Of a stretch of DNA of 64,000 nucleotides, positions 58,987 to 64,000 are shown piece after piece. The translations under genes and the position numbers were made by a program. Each line of letters begins with the position of its first letter. Positions within the stretch are counted from its first letter, which is position 1. The stretch is taken from the NCBI GenBank assembly GCA_036417435.1, contig CM070903.1, positions 83,507,501 to 83,571,500 on the forward strand, read 5' to 3'. A model generated the notes under the pieces. That model worked only from the letters and a program-made list of their open reading frames with translations, ran no database searches and was not told the origin of the DNA. This DNA comes from Inia geoffrensis. Its lineage: Eukaryota; Chordata; Mammalia; Artiodactyla; Iniidae.

Positions 58987-60205
58987 AATTCTGATGAGAG
59001 TTTTTATCATGAATGGATGTTCAATGTTGTCAAATGCTTTTTTGCATCTGTTGAGATGATCATGTGATGTTTATCCTTCCTTTTGTTAATGTGGTATATA
59101 ACACTGATTGATCCGCAAATACTGAACCATCCTTGCATCTCTAGAATAAATCCCACCTGATCATGGTGTATGACCCTTTTTATACATTGTTGGTTTGCTA
59201 ATATTTTGTTGAGGATTTTTATGTCTATATTCATCAAAGATATTGGCCTGTAACTTTCTTTTTTGGTCGTGTCTTTGTCTGGTTTTGGTATGAGGGTAAT
59301 GGTATCCTCATAGAAGGGATTTGAGAGTGTTCCCTCCTCTTCAATTTTTTGGAATAGTTTGAGAAGGATAGGTATTAGCTCTTCTTTATGTGTTTGGTAG
59401 AATTCCCCTGTGATGCTGTCCTGTCCTGGACTTTTGTTTGTTGGGAGTAATTTTTTTTAATTACAAATTCAATTTCACTACTTGTGATCAGTCTGTTCAG
59501 ATTGTTTCTTCCTGATTCAGTCTCAGCAGTTTGCATGTTTCTAGAAATCTGCCCATTTCTTCTAGGTTGCCCAATTTGTTGGCATACAACTCTTTGCAGT
59601 ATTATGATTTTGTGTATCTCTGTGGTATCAGTTGTTATTTCTCCTTTTTCATTTCTTATTTTATTTGGATCTTCTCTCTTCTTGTAAGACTGGCTAATGG
59701 TTTATCAATTTCGTTTATCTTTTCAAACACCAGCTCTTGGTTTTACTGATCTTTTCTATTATTTTTTTTATCTCAATTTCATTTTCTCTCTCTTCTTTAA
59801 GACTGGCTAATGGTTTATCATTTTCGTTTATCTTTTCAAAAACCAGCTCTTGGTTTCACTGATCTTTTCTATTATTTTTTTTATCTCAATTTTATTTCCT
59901 CTCTGATCTTTATTATTTCTTTCTTCCTGCTGACTTTGGGCTTTGTTTGTTCTTCTTTATTTAATTCCTTTAGGTGGTAGGTTAGGTTTATTTGGAATTT
60001 TTCTTGTTTCTTGAGGAAGGCCTGTATTGCTATAAATTTCCCTCTTAGGATTACTTTTCCTGCATCCCACAGATTTTGGAAAGTTGTGTTCCATTTGCAT
60101 TTGCCTTGAGGTGTTTGTTGCCTGATTTCCTCTTTGATTTCTGTTAATTTTTTATTTTGAGCAATTATAATGTGCCTTGTAGTTTTCTTCATGTTTTTGA
60201 GTTTG
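58987..60205 (-). mobile_element. Older L1 ORF2, third part
   Basis: Reverse ORF2: [20 protein letters not shown] (about 59150-59220), then the linker KLTEIKEEIRQQTPQGKCKW and NTTFQNLWDAGKVILRGKFI (59881-60192). It contains a 113-bp tandem duplication. Confidence 0.9.
59688..59913. repeat. 113-bp tandem duplication inside L1
   Basis: gactggctaatggtttatca starts at 59688 and again at 59801; both copies run through cttttcaaacaccagctctt and ttttctattatttttttta. 113 is not a multiple of three. Confidence 0.93.
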
Positions 60206-61300
60206 GGGTTACTGATCTGTGCTAACAGTTGTCAATAAATTTGGAAATTTTCACCTAGTATTTCTTCAAATATTTCCTTCTGTTCCAACTCTCTATTTTC
60301 AGGACTCCAAGTACATGTATTTTGGGTCACTTGAAATTGTCCCACAGCTCACTGATACTCTGTTGTTTCTTTTTCCTGCTTCACTTTTCTCTAAGTGTTT
60401 CATTTTGGATAGTCTGTATTGCTATGTCTTCAAATTCACTAATCTTTTGTTTTGGTGTCCCTGCCTGCTAATTCCAATATCCAATGTCATATCTGGGCTT
60501 TATTTTCCAACTTCTTTGCATACCTTTTAAGTTTTAATTTAATGTCATACGGATACTGTAAAGTTTTACACTGTTGGAACCTAGGTATTTTTGTATTCCT
60601 CAAAATATTTTTAAGCTTTGTTCTGGGATGTAGTTAAATTACATGGAAACAGTCTGATCCTTTAGGTCTTGCTTTTAAGATCTGAAAGGCATGACAGGAG
60701 CTACGTTTAGTCTAGGGCTAACTGTTTCCCACTATTGAGTACTTCTGAGTACTCTACCCAATGTTCTGTGAATTATGAGTTCTTCTGATCTTACTGGTGA
60801 ATAAGACTCTATTGTTGGCCCTGTGTGAATATGGGTATTATTCCCTCTAATCCTTTCAGATGATCCTTTCCCTGGCCTAGGTAGTTTCCTCAGATCATGT
60901 ACTTATACTTGAGGGAGGCCTTCTGATTGTTCCAGAGTTCTCTCTCTTCATACTTGCCCTAAAAGCTCTGGTCACCTTGGTGTCTCTTGACTCTCAGCTC
61001 CATCTCCTCAAATCAATGAGTATGCTGGAAACTTCTTGGGATCCTGCTTCCTGCTATTGCCTGGAAACTCTCTCAGGACATTAAGCTGGGGCAAACATAG
61101 GGCTTACGTTGTTTATTTCCTGTCTCTAAGGAATTACTGTCCTGTACTGCCTGATATCCATTTCTTTGAAAACCACTATTTCATATATTTTGTCCACTTT
61201 TTAGTTGTTGTAAGCAAGAGGATAAACCCAATCTCTGATACTCCTCTTAGCCAGAAATGGAATTCCTCCATCCTTGACTTATATTCACTCTAGAAATATT
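60206..61300 (-). mobile_element. Old L1 (L1M-type) 5' region
   Basis: tttcacctagtatttcttca, cttcaaattcactaatcttt, gctttgttctgggatgtagt, gtctagggctaactgtttcc parallel 33170-33640 and 34906-35610. Confidence 0.6.
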
Positions 61301-62087
61301 TACTAAGTACCTATTATTTTTTGACAATTCTACCAAAAATTTAATATAAAAAATATCAATTTTACACAAATCCTTTGAGAATATAAAGGAAGCTGAAATG
61401 TTTCCATATTCATTTTATGAAGCCAGCATTGTCCTAAAATCAAATCCAGCAGAGACATAACAAAGAAAGAAAACCACAAAGATCCCTTATGAACATAATC
61501 ATGAAAGTTTCTAACAAAATATTAGCAAACTGACTTCAACATTATGTAAAAAGAGCAAAATGGAGTTTATCCCAGAAATGCAAGGATGGTTTGTTATCAA
61601 GAATCAATCAAAATAATGTACTATATTAGCAAAATAACCAAAGAGAATGTGAACATTTTAATATATGCAGAAAAATCATTCAACAAAATTCAACATCCAT
61701 TCATAACAAAAACTCTCAGCAAACTACAAAGAACAGCAAATTTTCTCAACATGCATCTAATACGCAATTGATGAAAGAATTAACAATTCTCTCAAGATTA
61801 GGAACAAGGCAAGGCTTGTCCATCTTCACCATCACTATTCAACACTATAGTAGAGGTCCTGACCAGCACAATAAGGTGAGAAAAAGATATTAAAATATAG
61901 ATGGAAGGATAATATATAGATCGATAGATAGATATAGATAGAAAATAAATAGATTGGAATTAAATAAAAATGGCCATTATTCATAGACATTATAATTATA
62001 AATGTAGAACATCTTATGTATAAATATCCTATTACAATTGAGATCTTAAATTAAGAAATAAATGGAATACCATAGTCATGTATCGGA

Positions 62088-62319
62088 TGACTCAAGATTT
62101 GTTTTTTTTTTTTTTTTGGTACGTAGGCCTCTCACTGTTGTGGCCTCTCCCGTTGCAGAGCACAGGCTCTGGACGCGCAGGCTCAGCGGCCATGGCTCAC
62201 GGGACCAGCCACTCCGCGGCATGTGGGATCCTCCCGGACCGGGGCATGAACCCGTGTCCCCTGCATCGGCAGGAGGACTCTCAACCACTGCACCACCAAG
62301 GAAGCCTGACTCAAGATTT
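62088..62319 (-). mobile_element. CHR SINE with 13-bp target-site duplication
   Basis: SINE 62101-62306 between identical TGACTCAAGATTT at 62088-62100 and 62307-62319. Confidence 0.96.
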
Positions 62320-62389
62320 TTAAACCTTTAGTTCTCCCTAAATTCAATACATAACCATCAAAATAGCACCAGGTTGTTTTGTAGAGATT

Positions 62390-62618
62390 GAAAGACAATT
62401 TTTTTTTTTTTTGCAGTACGCGGGCCTCTCACTGTTGCGGCCTCTCCCGTTGCAAAGCACAGGCTCTGGACGCGCAGGCTCAGCGGCCATGGCTCACGGG
62501 CCCAGCCGCTCCGCGGCATGTGGGATCTTCCCGGACCGGGACAAGAACCCGTGTCCCCTGCATCGGCAGGCAGACTCTCAGCCACTGCACCACCAGGGAA
62601 GCCCAGAAAGACAATTTT
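62390..62618 (-). mobile_element. CHR SINE with 13-bp target-site duplication
   Basis: SINE 62403-62605 between identical GAAAGACAATTTT at 62390-62402 and 62606-62618. Same orientation and subtype as the copy about 95 bp to the left. Confidence 0.96.
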
Positions 62619-62682
62619 AATATTTATATGGAAATGCAAAAGGCCCAGAATAGTCAAAACAATTTTTTTTAACTCTGTGTTT

Positions 62683-62761
62683 AACTTTTTTTTTTTTAAA
62701 CATCTTTATTGGAGTATAATTCCTTTACAATGGTGTGTTAGTTTCTGCTTTATAACAAAGT
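62683..62761 (-). mobile_element. L1 3' tip, about 75 bp
   Basis: aaacatctttattggagtat, aatggtgtgttagtttctgc, tttataacaaagt: only the end of the L1 3' UTR. Confidence 0.88.
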
Positions 62762-62929
62762 CTCAGTACCTATTATGTGCCAGGTGCCTCTGGGTTAAGT
62801 GATGGTGATAGAGTACTAGCCAAAGTACAGTTTCATCTCCCAGGGTCCTTATGTTCTAATGGGAAATAAAAATAGGTAAACAACCTGATTCTTGAATGTT
62901 TCCTAGAACTCCATTTTATGCTAAAGTTC
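62762..62929. other. Unassigned old interspersed repeat
   Basis: ctattatgtgccaggtgcct and cttatgttctaatgggaaat match the family noted at 2300, 17990 and 55270. Confidence 0.4.
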
Positions 62930-63650
62930 ACCTAGTTTCAATAATTTAACTACCACTTCTATGTTGATGACTTCCAAATCTTCCGATCCACTTCTTACCT
63001 CTTCCTATAAAGTCCAGTCTTGTGTTCCCTCACTGCTCACTGTTAGCCACATGAAACTGAAGTCAGGGGGTTAGGTTCCTCTTGTGTTCCCCTACATCCA
63101 GCCAGTCAAAAAGTTAAGTAGATTCTATCAGCTCAGTAATTTCCAAGTCCATCTTCTCCTATCCAGTCTATGTAACTCATTTAACAAACTTTAGGTATCT
63201 ATTATATTCTGGGTATTCCTATGCCTTCAGTTTTGATCCTTTCCAATTTATCCTATATAACACAGGCTGAGCCATCTTTCTAAAAGGAAACCTCATTCCA
63301 TCATTCCTCTGGTTAAAATCCTTTAATGAGAATTTAGTGAATTTAAAATAAAATCCGAAGTCCTTACCACGGCTTACAAAGCAATTAAGGACAGAGTCTC
63401 TGCCTCTCAAATTTCAGCTCTGTGACTCACCTTTATTCTTGTCCTGTGTTCCAAGAATACTTAAACACTTGCAACTCCCCAGATGTACCGTGTTTTACCT
63501 CAAATTCTTTGTACATATAGTTCACTCTGCTTAGAATAGTCCTATTTTTTACCCCTGATTCCTTTAGGCTCTGTAAGATTCAGTTCAGACATCCCCTCCT
63601 CCAGGAAATCTTTCCACAGTCTGTTTCATATATATACTTTTATTGGTACT
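62930..63650 (+). mobile_element. L2 LINE fragment, diverged
   Basis: cacttctatgttgatgactt, ctctggttaaaatcctttaa, tccttaccacggcttacaaa, gactcacctttattcttgtc, cctccaggaaatctttccac follow L2 order, with a possible interruption at 63170-63240. Confidence 0.7.
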
Positions 63651-64000
63651 CCTCTGGAGATATATATATATAAATTCAGAAACCTAGCTCATTCTAACTT
63701 ATTCAAAAAAGATAATAACTGTAAAGGTACTGGGGTGTTTAAGGATCCAAGCAAAGGAATCAGGTAAGCCTTAAGAACTACAAGGAGGGATTCAGATGCC
63801 ATCAGTATTTTCTCTCCATGTTGTCTCCTCTCTTAGTGTCTTGAATCCTCTCCTTGTTATCTTCTCTCTTCTCCATGCATCTTGTCTATTCTCCTCTTTG
63901 TGTGTCTGCTTCATTGTTCTTTTCTCTGCAGATTAACTTTTTACTATTTCAGTTCATATGATGGAAAGGTAGTCACTATCAGCTCCTGAACTTTGTACCT
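63651..64000. other. VPS8 intron, TA microsatellite, nothing else recognised
   Basis: (TA)n at 63660-63673, then CT-rich sequence (tctctccatgttgtctcctc). No frame or named repeat. Confidence 0.45.

Larger units (their letters stand above)
61320..62670 (+). mobile_element. Old L1 ORF2 fragment with two nested SINEs
   Basis: Decayed reverse-transcriptase text: tttatgaagccagcattgtc, acatttta-interrupted catgcagaaaaatcattcaa, aggaacaaggcaaggcttgt; after the SINEs tatttatatggaaatgcaaa. A (GATA)n tract lies at 61918-61942. Confidence 0.8.

Noticed and set aside
50080..64000. Further upstream VPS8 exons
   Set aside because: Several CTTAC or CTCAC donor-like spots (for example 53510, 62995, 63428) were checked; the adjoining sequence is repeat-derived or has stops.

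Overview
The window is a piece of mammalian nuclear genome, most likely from a cetacean (whale or dolphin). It is packed with artiodactyl/cetacean-type L1 LINEs and with tRNA-derived SINEs that start GGGCTTCCCTGGTGGTGCAG or GGGACTTCCCTGGTGG. These are the CHR family shared by whales, hippos and ruminants. I recognised no BovB LINE and no Bov-tA SINE, which a ruminant window of this size should show. There is no bacterial-style gene layout. Nearly all open reading frames of 60-190 codons are shadows inside LINE, SINE or DNA-transposon copies.

The only gene I can support is VPS8, the CORVET tethering subunit, on the minus strand. Four internal coding exons are visible: 49999-50079, 48242-48411, 44927-45092 and 20662-20715. 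All have GT-AG borders, and they join in one continuous reading frame through the C-terminal RING-H2 zinc finger. The protein's extreme C-terminus is not in the window, so it should lie to the left. The rest of VPS8 should lie to the right. The whole window is therefore intronic apart from 471 coding bases; introns are at least 20.7 kb (left), 24.2 kb, 3.1 kb, 1.6 kb and at least 13.9 kb (right).

Layout. 1-20661: intron with an L1 3' end (1-803), a 5'-truncated L1 with a clean 13-bp target-site duplication (6133-7135), an unexplained 80-bp direct repeat (about 8068 and 9213), old L1/HAL1-like debris, L2 and MIR copies, and a minus-strand L1 with an internal deletion (15068-16560). 20716-44926: a nest of L1 copies, an almost complete Tigger1 DNA transposon (23081-25882) carrying two SINEs, a 3-kb L1 (26330-29335), L1 5'-region remnants, L2 and one LTR-like remnant. 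45093-50000: mostly ancient L2 and MIR. 50080-64000: a minisatellite, a Tigger2/MER28-like transposon (51194-52412), and a nested minus-strand L1 complex (55430-60205). That complex holds a younger L1 with a 5' inversion and two SINEs.

I found no new gene system, RNA gene, CRISPR array or regulatory cassette. The interesting content is structural: nested insertions that can be ordered in time, a twin-priming L1, a perfect 21-bp hairpin at an L1 edge, tandem duplications inside transposons, and the split RING finger of VPS8. Family names for repeats come from memory of consensus sequences; no database search was run.
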